NCBI GenBank assembly: GCA_024508935.1
Contig: JANINW010000018.1
Coordinates: 80,566-144,565, forward strand
From: Flavipsychrobacter sp.
GTDB lineage: Bacteria; Bacteroidota; Bacteroidia; Chitinophagales; Chitinophagaceae
DNA length: 64,000 nucleotides
Reading direction: 5' to 3'
Shown here: positions 44,389 through 53,621 of the stretch, piece after piece
How positions within the stretch are numbered: the first letter of the stretch is position 1
How the letters are laid out: the number at the start of each line of letters is the position of its first letter
Program-made: the position numbers and the translations under genes
Notes under the pieces: generated by a model
What the model saw: the letters and a program-made list of their open reading frames with translations, nothing else
The model's database searches: none
What the model was told of the DNA's origin: nothing

Positions 44389-45543
44389 TCAATGCTTAAA
44401 AGGGTGCCTGCTTTCCCATTCTCCTTCTTCCTGGTTATTTGCATTTTGCAATCTTTGTACAAACTGCCGCATATATCGGTTAGGTATAAAAACAAATGTA
44501 TTTAGGTATCGTGGTCTACAACCCAAGCGGGCTTTGGCATCCAGCGCGGTACGGCCCAATATTAATTTAGGTTTTCGGTAAGCAATTGCCTGTTCTATGC
44601 TGAAGAAGAGAATATTAAAGTACAGCTGCAGGTCGGTGTTCCGGTTATAATCGAACCCGATGTAGAACATATCAAAAGCATCGGGTTTAAGCCATGCACT
44701 GAAAAAAGCTACCAGTTGCTCATTTTCGTATACGCCCCATATTTTCAATTCATCAGCATACACCTGTTTCAGTAGCGGCAGGCACTCCGGGCTTAAATAA
44801 CCCAGCCTTACCTGTTGTTTATCGGTTACCTGCTTATACAATTTGTATAGATGCAACTGATTATTAAGTACATCCTGTGCAGACAATTCTTTCACATTAA
44901 GCTGCGACCAGTGATGCCTTATTTTTCTGAATCGTTGTGCATATTTATGTTTTAACGCCTTCTCATAATCTGCTATAGTTTGCCATTCCATCGGTATTTC
45001 CATTTCCATAGAAATATCATTGCGCAGCATAATGTACCGGGGTGCATAGTTTTGAAAATAGGTGATCAATTCCGGCGATGTATCTTTTACTAATACAGCG
45101 CTTGCACCTGATATGTCCAGCACTTTATCAATAGCATTTCTATACAATCCGTAAGCATCGAAAGCTGAGATGGAAGAGATATGATAGAAGGATTGGACAT
45201 CATGACGGAACAAATGCCCCGCTACCAATAATTTAGGCCGGAAGGTGCCTGTAAATCCTTTCCATAAAAATCTTTGCCAGTTCTTTAATGCTATGGGATT
45301 AAGATGATTCTCCCTGATGTGCAGCAATTGAAAATAACAAGCCGCTAAAGCGTTGCCAGCCTTATCAGTAATAAAAACATAGAAGCATTCAAGATCGGGT
45401 AGGTGGGAGAGTTCCGTTGTACGGATGGCCTGCCTGCTTAAAAAATGTGTTTCCGGAACAAAAGCATCCCAGGCCTTGGGCAAGGCATCACTACTTGTAT
45501 AAAAGGTTATTTGCTCCGGTGATCTAAAGTTGCAATGTTTCAA
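44389..45543 (-). CDS. GNAT/FemAB-like acyltransferase, unknown substrate
   Basis: 384 residues. The C-terminal half has the GNAT-like pattern ...LYKLYKQVTDKQQVRLGYLSPE, DELKIWGVYENEQLVAFFSAW, FDMFYIGFDYNRN...YFNILFFSIEQAI...LILGRTALDAKARLG, as in double-GNAT and BioF2-type proteins. An N-terminal half carries another truncated beta-rich half-domain. No signal peptide. Start codon overlaps the upstream GNAT gene's stop by 4 bp, implying translational coupling. Substrate unknown. Confidence 0.7.
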   Translation of the reverse strand: MKHCNFRSPEQITFYTSSDALPKAWDAFVPETHFLSRQAIRTTELSHLPDLECFYVFITDKAGNALAACYFQLLHIRENHLNPIALKNWQRFLWKGFTGTFRPKLLVAGHLFRHDVQSFYHISSISAFDAYGLYRNAIDKVLDISGASAVLVKDTSPELITYFQNYAPRYIMLRNDISMEMEIPMEWQTIADYEKALKHKYAQRFRKIRHHWSQLNVKELSAQDVLNNQLHLYKLYKQVTDKQQVRLGYLSPECLPLLKQVYADELKIWGVYENEQLVAFFSAWLKPDAFDMFYIGFDYNRNTDLQLYFNILFFSIEQAIAYRKPKLILGRTALDAKARLGCRPRYLNTFVFIPNRYMRQFVQRLQNANNQEEGEWESRHPFKH

Positions 45544-45986
45544 GCGATCTCTTTTTCCATTTTCACATGGGGTATACCTACTTCTGTAAAAACGCCAGAG
45601 GTCTTTACATAACCCAATTTTTCATAAAATGGTTCGGCAGTAATGCGCGCATGTAATACAATTCTGTTTGCATTATGCTGCCTGCAATAGTCTTCTGCCC
45701 TTGTTACCAATAGCTTTCCGATTCCCTTCCCTTGCCATGCATCATATACAGCCATCTGGCGTAGCTTCAGTGTATGTATATCATCAGACGGATGCATCAT
45801 CACACAGCCAATGATCTTATTGTCTTTCTCGGCAACAAATATTACGTCTTTTACATCGCTGCTCAGGTCTTCATCTTTCAAAGAAAGGCCTATAGGTTTA
45901 CGCAACACTTCTTCCCGAAGATTATATATCTCTTCATAATTTGCATCAAAGACATCTGTCTGCCTCAGCGTAACACTATCAGCCAT
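45540..45986 (-). CDS. GNAT family N-acetyltransferase
   Basis: 148 residues. The acetyl-CoA pyrophosphate loop is RQMAVYDAWQGKGIGKLL (Q-x-x-G-x-G/A), preceded by the IIGCVMMHPS strand and followed by the YYxxLGY-like motif EPFYEKLGYVKTSG. Starts ATG 45986, 1 bp after the stop of the vWA gene; a TTG 9 bp upstream is possible but overlaps it. Middle member of a tight three-gene minus-strand cluster. Substrate unknown. Confidence 0.9.
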   Translation of the reverse strand: MADSVTLRQTDVFDANYEEIYNLREEVLRKPIGLSLKDEDLSSDVKDVIFVAEKDNKIIGCVMMHPSDDIHTLKLRQMAVYDAWQGKGIGKLLVTRAEDYCRQHNANRIVLHARITAEPFYEKLGYVKTSGVFTEVGIPHVKMEKEIA

Positions 45987-45987
45987 A

Positions 45988-48003
45988 TTAGTCAAGGTTT
46001 ACTTCAGTTACCAGTTTACTTTTTACTATAAATGGCTTATATATTTCCTGAGAACCCGGTATACCCGGCGTTTTATTGTAGCCTACTTTATACTTACCGC
46101 GTTGCAATTCTTTCTTTTGCTGCTCTGGGTTACCGGTTATTTTCAGCTCATCAAAACGCACGTACTGGTCGCCCAGTTCATAATACAGGGTTACTTTACC
46201 CATGTCATTGGTATTGGTAAACTGCACATAACCCGGGCGCTCAATTCTTATCACTACTTCCGAATCAAAGTCCAGGTCCTGGCTTTCATGCCTTACCGGG
46301 TTGGTATTGATAATGATATGATAGTTACCTGGTTCATACTCCACTTCCTGGCTGCATCGCTGGGTCATTACCGGTCCCGGCTCAAAATTCTTTTTTACGC
46401 GCGCCAGGTATTCCGTTACCGGTACTTTGTGCTCCAGGTCATCTTCATATTCAAAGCGCAGCGAAGCATTACTTACGATCAGGTTATACTTGTTCTTATT
46501 ATTCTCTTTTATCTCTACGTTGCGCCAGATCTTATTTTTTCCTTTTATGGTCAGGTCGTAAGTGCCTACCGGAAGCTTTTGCGGGCGCGGGTTCCCGCTG
46601 ATGTCTACTTCCCTCCAAAACTTGTTTATTTCTTTACCCGTTTTAGGGTCCAGCAATATTACCTGCGGGCTTGTCTGATAGAACTTTCCTTTACCATTCG
46701 TAAAGTATAGTTCAAAGGTTGTCTCCTTTGCTTCTTCGTGTGCTACAGCATCAAATTTGGCTTCCTTCGGTTTTATCGTTTCTACAGGAACCGGCTTCGC
46801 GGGTGCCGGTTTTGGCGCCGGCGGAGGCACAGGCTTTACCGGAGCAGCGGCCACTACAGGAGGCGGGGTTGGTTTTGGAACAGTTACTACCGGGGGGGCC
46901 GGTTTTGATGTTTGTACCGGCATATTGGATGGCTGTTTTACCGGCGCAGCTACCATTGGTTTTTCCTCTACATACGTTTCTATCCTGGGTGGTATGTATG
47001 CCGGAACAGCTATTGGTCTAAAGGAAGGTGTATTGTAGCGCTGCGATAAAATGCGGGATACAGAAATAAATCCTAAACTGTTGATGGTATCTTTAGGCAA
47101 CTGCCTGTTTAAATTTTCGTTGGTACGCGCAGATAAATCGTAGGTTGGTGCCGCCGGTTTTACAACAGCCGGTACTTCCTGTGGCCTTTCTATAGGCTTG
47201 GGTTTGGGTTTCGGGGCCGGAGTTGACGTTGGTTCTTCTACTTCGTTCGTTACTTTAAAACTTGGAATATTTACTTTAAGCGCGCTTGGTGCACTTACTA
47301 CAGTTGTCTGCAATAATTTCTTTATAGTGCTGTTTAGGGTTATCATAGGGCGGTATCCCTCCACTATCTTGTTTACCGCATTTGTTACATCTTGTTGTTT
47401 AGTTACGAGCAAGTAGTCTCCCAGGCAATCATACTGCTGTTTCAAGGGCGCATAATCTACCAGGCTTAGTATATACGGCTTGAAGCTGATCTTTTTTGAT
47501 AACAGCTCTTTTACCACGTCACACAAATTACCACCACAGCTTTCACCACCATCGGTTATCAGTATAATGCTGTAATTATTCCTGTCGGGATCCAGCAGGT
47601 CGTGCTCTGCAGCCTGTTTCAAAGAAAATGCGATTGGTGTCACTCCTAATGGATGCAAAGCCTCCAGCCTTAGCCCCATCTGGGCCAGGTTGTCTTTACT
47701 GAACATGACTTCCAGCTTGGTATCATAGCAATTGTTTTGCTGTGAAGGGTACTGGTGGCCGTAAACACGCAAGGCAAATTCCACATCCTTATTTACGCGG
47801 TATACACTATCTATAAGCGTGGTAATGATTTGCGCTGCAGCTTTAAAGCGTATTTGCCCTGCAGACCATGGCTCAAGCATACTGGAAGATCCATCGAGCA
47901 AAATGAGTATGCGGGGTTGTTTTACATCCGGATCGGTTTGGGCTATACTATAAAAACCACTGGCTAAAAAACCTAAAATCAATAAATATCTGAGAAAACG
48001 CAT
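45988..48003 (-). CDS. Secreted vWA-domain protein with proline-rich linker
   Basis: 671 residues. Signal peptide ends YSIAQ. Residues 30-215 form a von Willebrand A domain with a MIDAS motif DGSSSM plus the Thr in LGVTPIAFSL and the Asp in ITDGGESCGG. Residues about 265-430 are a Pro/Lys/Val-rich linker (repeated PKPKPKP and PAPKPAPAKP). The remaining 240 residues are beta-rich with duplicated KPxGxYDLTIKGKNKI and YxVGYNKT segments. It may be a metal-dependent adhesion or protein-binding component; I do not recognise a specific family. Followed by two acyltransferase genes at 1 bp and -4 bp spacing. A TAGGTTTG element lies at 48022-48029 upstream. Confidence 0.8.
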   Translation of the reverse strand: MRFLRYLLILGFLASGFYSIAQTDPDVKQPRILILLDGSSSMLEPWSAGQIRFKAAAQIITTLIDSVYRVNKDVEFALRVYGHQYPSQQNNCYDTKLEVMFSKDNLAQMGLRLEALHPLGVTPIAFSLKQAAEHDLLDPDRNNYSIILITDGGESCGGNLCDVVKELLSKKISFKPYILSLVDYAPLKQQYDCLGDYLLVTKQQDVTNAVNKIVEGYRPMITLNSTIKKLLQTTVVSAPSALKVNIPSFKVTNEVEEPTSTPAPKPKPKPIERPQEVPAVVKPAAPTYDLSARTNENLNRQLPKDTINSLGFISVSRILSQRYNTPSFRPIAVPAYIPPRIETYVEEKPMVAAPVKQPSNMPVQTSKPAPPVVTVPKPTPPPVVAAAPVKPVPPPAPKPAPAKPVPVETIKPKEAKFDAVAHEEAKETTFELYFTNGKGKFYQTSPQVILLDPKTGKEINKFWREVDISGNPRPQKLPVGTYDLTIKGKNKIWRNVEIKENNKNKYNLIVSNASLRFEYEDDLEHKVPVTEYLARVKKNFEPGPVMTQRCSQEVEYEPGNYHIIINTNPVRHESQDLDFDSEVVIRIERPGYVQFTNTNDMGKVTLYYELGDQYVRFDELKITGNPEQQKKELQRGKYKVGYNKTPGIPGSQEIYKPFIVKSKLVTEVNLD

Positions 48004-48145
48004 TATATATTATAGTAAAGGCAAACCTACATTAAATGCATGAACATTATACATTATTGCATTCACCCTGTTAAAGTGATATTATTTAACATTTATAAGA
48101 GAATTATACATTTATTTCTTCCATATAGGCTTCCTCTTAATTGCG

Positions 48146-48153
48146 TAACTTTG
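48146..48153 (+). promoter_or_regulatory. -7 element of korA
   Basis: TAACTTTG, an exact TAnnTTTG match. Transcription starting just downstream rules out the longer TTG-initiated frame and supports ATG 48165 or 48171. Confidence 0.6.
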
Positions 48154-48170
48154 CAGCCTATTTAATGCAT

Positions 48171-50015
48171 ATGTCTGTTTCTACACAGGTTGTTGAAGAT
48201 GTTGTAATAAAATTTGCCGGCGATAGCGGCGATGGTATGCAGCTCACCGGCAGCCAGTTTACCAATAACACAGCGTTGATAGGCAATGACCTGTCAACAT
48301 TCCCCGATTTTCCTGCCGAAATACGTGCGCCGCAGGGCACCTTACCGGGTGTAAGTGGTTTCCAGTTGCATTTTTCCAGCAACCGTATTTATACACCGGG
48401 CGACAATTGTGATGTACTGGTAGCTATGAATGCTGCTGCCCTGAAAGTGAATTTAAAATCACTAAAACCGGGTGGTATCATCATTGCCAATACCGATGGG
48501 TTTGACAACAAGAATCTACGCCTGGCAAATTATCCTGACGGCGTAAACCCGCTCGAAGATGGTTCGCTGACCAACTATCAACTGCATAAGATAGATATCA
48601 CTAAGCTGACCCGCGAAGCTTTAAAGGATATACAACTGGGTGTAAAGGAAAAAGACCGTGCAAAGAATATGTTTGTACTGGGCTTTTTGTATTGGCTATA
48701 TAACCGCGATCTTACCAGTACTTTCTCTTTCCTGCACGATAAATTTGGAAAGAAACAGGATATCCTGGATAGCAATATTAAAGCGTTACAGGCAGGCTAT
48801 AATTATGGCGATACCGTGGAAGCATTTGCTACGCGTTATACCGTAGAAAAAGCAAAATTACCTGCCGGTAAATATCGCAGCATAACCGGAAATACAGCAC
48901 TGGCATACGGCCTGATAGCAGCAGCGCAAAAATCAGCCTTACCCGTGTTCCTGGGTACTTACCCCATTACACCTGCATCAGATATACTGCATGAACTGGC
49001 CCGTTATAAAAACTTCGGTATACGCACCTTCCAGGCGGAGGATGAAATAGCTGGCATCAGTGCAGCTATTGGTGCTGCCTATGGCGGCAGCCTGGGTGTT
49101 ACTACTACTTCTGGCCCTGGCATGGCGTTGAAAACAGAAGCCATGGGACTGGCAGTAATGCTGGAAATACCCTTGCTCATTATCAATATTCAACGTGGCG
49201 GCCCCTCTACCGGGCTTCCTACAAAAACAGAGCAAAGCGACCTATTGCAAGCCTATTACGGCAGAAACGGCGAATGCCCTATGCCGGTTATATCAGCTTC
49301 AACGCCCAGCGATTGTTTCTTTGCCTTATACGAAGCCGTACGGATAGCTGTACAGCATATGACACCTGTTATATTCCTCAGCGATGGTTATATAGCCAAC
49401 GGTGCCGAACCATGGAAGTTCCCGCAGAGTGCAGACCTGGAACCGATAACGGTAAACTTTAAAAAAGGTCTGGCAGAAGGGGAAGATAAATTCCTCCCTT
49501 ATAAGCGTGATGAAAAACTGGTACGCCCATGGGCTGTGCCAGGCACTGCCGGTTTGGAACACCGTATAGGCGGCCTGGAAAAAGAAGATATTACCGGCAA
49601 TGTGTCATACGATGCTGATAACCATCAGCATATGGTGAAAACCCGCCAGGCCAAGGTTGATAAAATAGCAGATTATATACCACTGCAGACATTAGACAGC
49701 GGCCCGGGAAAAGGAGATGTACTTGTACTGGGCTGGGGCTCTACATACGGCGCTATTAAAAGCGCTGTAGCAGAATTGCAGGCATCGGGAAAATCAGTTG
49801 CACATGCGCATTTGCGTCACATGCGCCCTTTTCCGCGCAACCTGGGCGAAATGCTGAAGAGCTATAAACAAGTCCTGATACCGGAGATAAACAATGGCCA
49901 GCTTATCAAGATCATCCGCGACCAATACTTGGTCGATGCTAAAGGATATAATAAGATCAAAGGTGTACCAATAACAAGGGCGGAATTAGTAACAGCTATC
50001 AGCGAATTGCTGTAA
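48171..50015 (+). CDS. korA: 2-oxoacid:ferredoxin oxidoreductase, fused gamma-alpha subunit
   Basis: About 614 residues. N-terminal 190 residues are the gamma domain (VVIKFAGDSGDGMQLTGSQF...RAPQGTLPGVSGFQLHFSS). The rest is the alpha domain with the pyrimidine-site motif YPITPASDILHELAR, GLAVMLEIPLLIINIQRGGPSTGLPTKTEQSD and the C-terminal transketolase-like domain (LVLGWGSTYGAI...AHLRHMRPFPRN). With the TPP-binding beta subunit it would oxidise 2-oxoglutarate or another 2-oxoacid to the acyl-CoA, reducing ferredoxin. The beta subunit is not adjacent: the next gene is on the other strand past a terminator. ATG 48171 is chosen; 48165 is equally possible. Confidence 0.9.
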   Translation: MSVSTQVVEDVVIKFAGDSGDGMQLTGSQFTNNTALIGNDLSTFPDFPAEIRAPQGTLPGVSGFQLHFSSNRIYTPGDNCDVLVAMNAAALKVNLKSLKPGGIIIANTDGFDNKNLRLANYPDGVNPLEDGSLTNYQLHKIDITKLTREALKDIQLGVKEKDRAKNMFVLGFLYWLYNRDLTSTFSFLHDKFGKKQDILDSNIKALQAGYNYGDTVEAFATRYTVEKAKLPAGKYRSITGNTALAYGLIAAAQKSALPVFLGTYPITPASDILHELARYKNFGIRTFQAEDEIAGISAAIGAAYGGSLGVTTTSGPGMALKTEAMGLAVMLEIPLLIINIQRGGPSTGLPTKTEQSDLLQAYYGRNGECPMPVISASTPSDCFFALYEAVRIAVQHMTPVIFLSDGYIANGAEPWKFPQSADLEPITVNFKKGLAEGEDKFLPYKRDEKLVRPWAVPGTAGLEHRIGGLEKEDITGNVSYDADNHQHMVKTRQAKVDKIADYIPLQTLDSGPGKGDVLVLGWGSTYGAIKSAVAELQASGKSVAHAHLRHMRPFPRNLGEMLKSYKQVLIPEINNGQLIKIIRDQYLVDAKGYNKIKGVPITRAELVTAISELL

Positions 50016-50030
50016 TTGAAAAGACTTAAA

Positions 50031-50063
50031 TAAAAAGAGGGCATCAATGATGCCCTCTTTTTA
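50031..50063. terminator. Bidirectional terminator after korA
   Basis: 14-15-bp stem (50031-50045 with 50049-50063, core AGAGGGCATC/GATGCCCTCT), 3-nt loop, A run then T run. It overlaps the stop codon of the convergent glycosyltransferase gene. Confidence 0.92.
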
Positions 50064-51017
50064 TTTATCTGTATTTATGTCTTTCGTTGCCTGGTCTATC
50101 ACATACAATGGCCTGTTGCGCACATTGTTGATGATGCGGCTGATATATTCGCCGATGATGCCTATTGATAGTAATTGTACACCGCCAAGGAAGGTGACAC
50201 TGACAATAATAGAGGCCCAGCCCGGAAAAGTATTCTTCTCAAAGAAATAACCGTATAGCGCGAAAACCCCTATCAGGAAAGAGATAATGCATACAATAAA
50301 GCCCAGGTTAGTAGCCAGTTTTAAAGGTGAATCGGAGAAAGCAGTGATGCCATTGTAGGCCAGTCTCAGCATTTTTTTAAACGGGTAATTGGTTTTACCG
50401 TATTTACGCTCGTCGCGTTCAAACATCACATAAGTACTTTTAAAACCCAGCCAGGCTATCTGGCCGCGTATATACTTATCGTATTCCTTCATTTCCTTCA
50501 GGTATTCCAGTACATCCCGGCTTATAAGGCGGAAATCCCCCACATCCAGCGGTATTTCAAAAGATACCAGCCTAGCCATCAGGCGATAAAACATTTTTGC
50601 TGTAAACAGCTTGAACCAGGTCTCGCCCTTCCGCTTACTACGTTTAGCATATACCACCTTAAATCCCGCCTGGTACTCTTTGTACATGTCAATGATCAGC
50701 TCAGGTGGGTCCTGCAGGTCGCCATCTATTGTCACAATAGCCTCGCCACTCGCATAATCCATGCCAGCTGTAATGGCTATCTGGTGGCCGAAGTTGCGCG
50801 AAAAGCTGATATAATGCAACCTGGGATTGCCCGCACAAGCCTCTTTCAGTTTTTGCAGCGATGTATCCCTGCTGCCATCATTCACAAAAATAACCTCGTA
50901 GCTGTCCGTAATACTTCTGGCAGCTTCGGTCATCCTGCGTACCAGCTCGGGAATGATCTGCTCTTCGTTATATACCGGTACTACTATGGATAAAGCTATG
51001 TTCGTTTTTAAGTCCAT
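50061..51017 (-). CDS. GT2 family glycosyltransferase with two TM helices (GtrB/DPM1-like)
   Basis: 318 residues. GT-A domain first: LSIVVPVYNEEQIIPEL, FVNDGSRDTSLQKL, the FGHQIAITAGMDYASG region, and DGDLQDPPEL with the DxD-like acidic cluster. Residues about 235-300 hold two transmembrane helices. This matches the GtrB/DPM1 clan, which makes undecaprenyl/dolichyl-phosphate sugars used in glycan modification. Sugar unknown. Monocistronic; the 195 bp upstream to the photolyase gene is AT-rich and non-coding. Confidence 0.92.
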   Translation of the reverse strand: MDLKTNIALSIVVPVYNEEQIIPELVRRMTEAARSITDSYEVIFVNDGSRDTSLQKLKEACAGNPRLHYISFSRNFGHQIAITAGMDYASGEAIVTIDGDLQDPPELIIDMYKEYQAGFKVVYAKRSKRKGETWFKLFTAKMFYRLMARLVSFEIPLDVGDFRLISRDVLEYLKEMKEYDKYIRGQIAWLGFKSTYVMFERDERKYGKTNYPFKKMLRLAYNGITAFSDSPLKLATNLGFIVCIISFLIGVFALYGYFFEKNTFPGWASIIVSVTFLGGVQLLSIGIIGEYISRIINNVRNRPLYVIDQATKDINTDK

Positions 51018-51212
51018 TTATCTTAAATACCGTTACAGTTTTATATTGATCAATAATATGGGCATTGTAATACCGTGCAATATAATTTTTTATATGCTGT
51101 CAGAATACAATTACTTTATACAAAGTATCTATTTCCAAGGCTATCAGGATATTCCGGCATTTTTTGAATGCCTTAAAATAATATTTTTATACTTCTCAAT
51201 GCTTTATAACGA

Positions 51213-52514
51213 ATGGCAGCAGTTTCTATATTCTGGTTCAGAAGAGATTTAAGGCTGGAGGATAACGCCGGTTTATACCATGCCTTGCGTTCGGGTTATC
51301 CCGTTTTGCCCGTCTTTATATTTGATACCAATATACTTGATGAGCTTGAAGACAAAAAAGACAAACGCCTACAATTTATTCACGATACGCTGGAAAACCT
51401 GCAGCAAGAGTTGGCGAGCTTGGGCAGTACCATACACATATTGCACGGCAGGCCGGAAGACTGTTTTAAACAACTGCTGAATACTTATACCGTAAAGGCT
51501 GTTTATACTAACAATGATTATGAACCCTATGCCCACCACCGCGATAGGGTAATTGCTGCATTGCTCTACGAGAACGGCGCCAGTTTGCGCCACTACAAAG
51601 ACCAGGTGATATTTGAGAAAGACGAAATACTAAAAGATGATGGTACCCCATACACGGTCTTTACGCCATATAGTCGTCGCTGGAAGGAAAAACTGAATGC
51701 ATTTTATCTCAAACCATACCCTGTAAAAAAATATAAGGCCAATTTTCTTCAGCAAACACCCAAACGCATTCCTTCCTTAAAAAGCCTGGGCTTCGAACAA
51801 GTAGAAGCGGATGTGGCAAGACCAAAACTGGATAAAGAAATTGCGAGGCATTATGATAAAACCCGCGATTTTCCTGCATTGCACGGCACTACACGCCTTA
51901 GCATCCATCTGCGTTTTGGCACCATCAGTATACGCAAATTAGCTGCAGATGCCAAAGAACTGAACCCAATATTGCTCAACGAATTGATATGGCGTGAATT
52001 CTACCAGATGATATTGTTTCATTATCCGCAGGTAGTCAATACTTCTTTCAAAGCGCAATATGACAAGATCAAATGGCGCAACAACGAAAAAGAATTTGAG
52101 GCCTGGTGTAACGGGCAGACGGGGTATCCTATTGTAGATGCGGGCATGCGCGAGCTGAACGAAACCGGTTATATGCACAACCGGGTACGCATGATAACAG
52201 CCAGTTTCCTTACCAAACATTTGCTGATAGACTGGCGCTGGGGAGAAGCCCATTTTGCAAAAAAACTATTGGATTATGATCTTGCCGCCAATAATGGGGG
52301 CTGGCAGTGGGCGGCAGGAAGCGGTTGCGATGCAGCGCCTTATTTCAGGATATTCAATCCTTACCTGCAAACAGAGAAGTTTGATAAAGACCTTACATAC
52401 ATAAGAAAATGGGTGCCGGAGCTAGATGAATTTTCTTACCCACAGCCCATTGTACAACACGAAGCTGCACGGGAACGGTGCCTTCGTGTATACAAGGAAG
52501 CACTCAACGGTTGA
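51213..52514 (+). CDS. phr: Deoxyribodipyrimidine photolyase (CPD photolyase, class I)
   Basis: 433 residues. N-terminal photolyase antenna fold (SIFWFRRDLRLEDNAGLYHAL). FAD-binding C-terminal domain with ELIWREFYQMI, TGYPIVDAGMRELNETGYMHNRVRM, FLTKHLLIDWRWGEAHF and LDYDLAANNGGWQWAAGSGCDAAPYFRIFNP, all class I/cryptochrome hallmarks. The AxxTW/GWxRD-type tail is consistent with CPD repair. ATG 51213. A 17-bp bidirectional terminator separates it from HU. Confidence 0.95.
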   Translation: MAAVSIFWFRRDLRLEDNAGLYHALRSGYPVLPVFIFDTNILDELEDKKDKRLQFIHDTLENLQQELASLGSTIHILHGRPEDCFKQLLNTYTVKAVYTNNDYEPYAHHRDRVIAALLYENGASLRHYKDQVIFEKDEILKDDGTPYTVFTPYSRRWKEKLNAFYLKPYPVKKYKANFLQQTPKRIPSLKSLGFEQVEADVARPKLDKEIARHYDKTRDFPALHGTTRLSIHLRFGTISIRKLAADAKELNPILLNELIWREFYQMILFHYPQVVNTSFKAQYDKIKWRNNEKEFEAWCNGQTGYPIVDAGMRELNETGYMHNRVRMITASFLTKHLLIDWRWGEAHFAKKLLDYDLAANNGGWQWAAGSGCDAAPYFRIFNPYLQTEKFDKDLTYIRKWVPELDEFSYPQPIVQHEAARERCLRVYKEALNG

Positions 52515-52532
52515 TACTGGATAAGTTTGTAT

Positions 52533-52570
52533 AAATAGAAAAGCCTGCTAATGAGCAGGCTTTTCTATTT
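52533..52570. terminator. Bidirectional terminator between photolyase and HU
   Basis: Perfect 17-bp stem (52533-52549 with 52554-52570; inner AAGCCTGCT/AGCAGGCTT) and 4-nt loop. It is A-rich on the left and T-rich on the right. Confidence 0.93.
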
Positions 52571-52585
52571 GAGAACGGTTAGTTC

Positions 52586-52873
52586 TTATTTCTTTTTGCC
52601 ACCGGCAATCTTGTCTGTAAATTCTTTACCAGCTTTGAACTTAGCTACTTTAGAAGCTTTGATCTTGATGGTTTCACCGGTTTGAGGGTTACGGCCATTC
52701 CTTGCAGCACGCTGAGATACTGAAAATGTTCCAAAGCCTACAAGTGTTACTTTGTCACCTTTTTTCAATGTTCCAATGATCGCATTTGTTATTGCATCAA
52801 TAGTGTCATTGGCTTGTGTTTTTGTGATGCCTGATTTTTCAGCCACGTGGCTTATTAATTCTGCTTTGTTCAT
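52586..52873 (-). CDS. hup: HU-family DNA-binding protein
   Basis: 95 residues: MNKAELISHVAEKSGITKTQANDTIDAI, GDKVTLVGFGTFSVSQRAARNGRNPQTGETIKIKASKVAKFKAGKEF. This is the complete HU beta-arm fold, including the RNPQTG tip with the intercalating Pro. It compacts and bends DNA. Monocistronic with a well-formed promoter (52890-52920). Confidence 0.97.
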   Translation of the reverse strand: MNKAELISHVAEKSGITKTQANDTIDAITNAIIGTLKKGDKVTLVGFGTFSVSQRAARNGRNPQTGETIKIKASKVAKFKAGKEFTDKIAGGKKK

Positions 52874-52889
52874 GTGAATTTATTTTGCA

Positions 52890-52920
52890 GAAAAGTACAG
52901 CATATAACCGATTCCGTCAA
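52890..52920 (-). promoter_or_regulatory. Promoter of HU gene
   Basis: Minus strand: TTG (-33, plus 52918-52920), 20-bp spacer, TACTTTTC (-7, plus 52890-52897; TAnnTTTG with C for the final G). It lies 17 bp upstream of the HU ATG. Confidence 0.55.
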
Positions 52921-53001
52921 CATAATTGCGACACTTGCCAAAAATAAATTTTGTCTGCATATAAAACGGCTGCACTTTTATCTCTTTATCCCCACTTTTA
53001 C

Positions 53002-53589
53002 TTAATGAAATTTCTCGCCCTTAGCCAGCATTTCCAGGATAACATTCATTCGCTTTTCGCGTGTTTCAGGCTTTTTGGCTGTCTGAAGCCGCCATGTAAT
53101 CGCATATTTGTTGGTTTTATTCAGCGAGTCGAAAAAAGCTTTTGCTTTTTTGTTTTTTTCAAGGAGCTTGAGAAAATCGTCAGGAGGGGTAGCATTGGAA
53201 GGTGAATCATACGCTGCTGCTAATCGCCCGTCTTTTTGCGCCTCTTCAAAAGCTTTCAACCCGGAGGCTTTCATTCTCTTCTCCTTCGTAAGTCGTTCAA
53301 TATGTTCGATGTTTCGTTTTGACCATATACTCCGCGCCCTGCGTGGTGTGAATTTCTGTATCCACGAATCACTATCAAATTTCTTCTTTTGCCCATCAAT
53401 CCAGCCATAACAGAGTGCTTCGTCAAGTGCTTCTGCATAGGTAACCGTTTTTTCACCCGACTCTTTGTTGAAAATGCGCAGCCAGATACCATCTGCCTTT
53501 GCATAATTGGCGGCAAGCCATTTCCCCCACGCACTTGCAGACGCAAATGATTTGGTGGGGACATCTTTCTTATTTTCTTCAGTACTCAT
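53002..53589 (-). CDS. YdeI/OmpD-associated-like protein
   Basis: 195 residues with the YdeI-family pattern: SAWGKWLAANYAKADGIWLRIF, TYAEALDEALCYGWIDGQKKKFDSDSWIQKFTPRRARSIWSK, and a C-terminal helical part with TPPDDFLKLLEKNKKAKAFFD and TWRLQTAKKPETREKRM. The family has a DUF1801-like fold and is described as bacteriocin-protection or unknown. Role unknown here. It lies 33 bp downstream of yifB on the same strand, likely the same transcript. Confidence 0.88.
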   Translation of the reverse strand: MSTEENKKDVPTKSFASASAWGKWLAANYAKADGIWLRIFNKESGEKTVTYAEALDEALCYGWIDGQKKKFDSDSWIQKFTPRRARSIWSKRNIEHIERLTKEKRMKASGLKAFEEAQKDGRLAAAYDSPSNATPPDDFLKLLEKNKKAKAFFDSLNKTNKYAITWRLQTAKKPETREKRMNVILEMLAKGEKFH

Positions 53590-53621
53590 TTAGTCTCATC
53601 AATTTAAGCAGGACGAAAAGA

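Noticed and set aside
46719-47038. Gly/Ala-rich antisense frames opposite the proline-rich linker of the vWA gene.
   Set aside because: Reverse-complemented proline codons give glycine; there is no start context and no independent support.
48141-48170. Longer korA starting at TTG 48141.
   Set aside because: It would start upstream of the likely -7 promoter element at 48146-48153, so the shorter ATG start is preferred.
51018-51212. AT-rich intergenic region before the photolyase gene, with a 12-bp palindrome TATTGATCAATA at 51044-51055.
   Set aside because: Short AT-rich palindromes are expected by chance in such DNA. There is no second copy and no coding potential that I can support.
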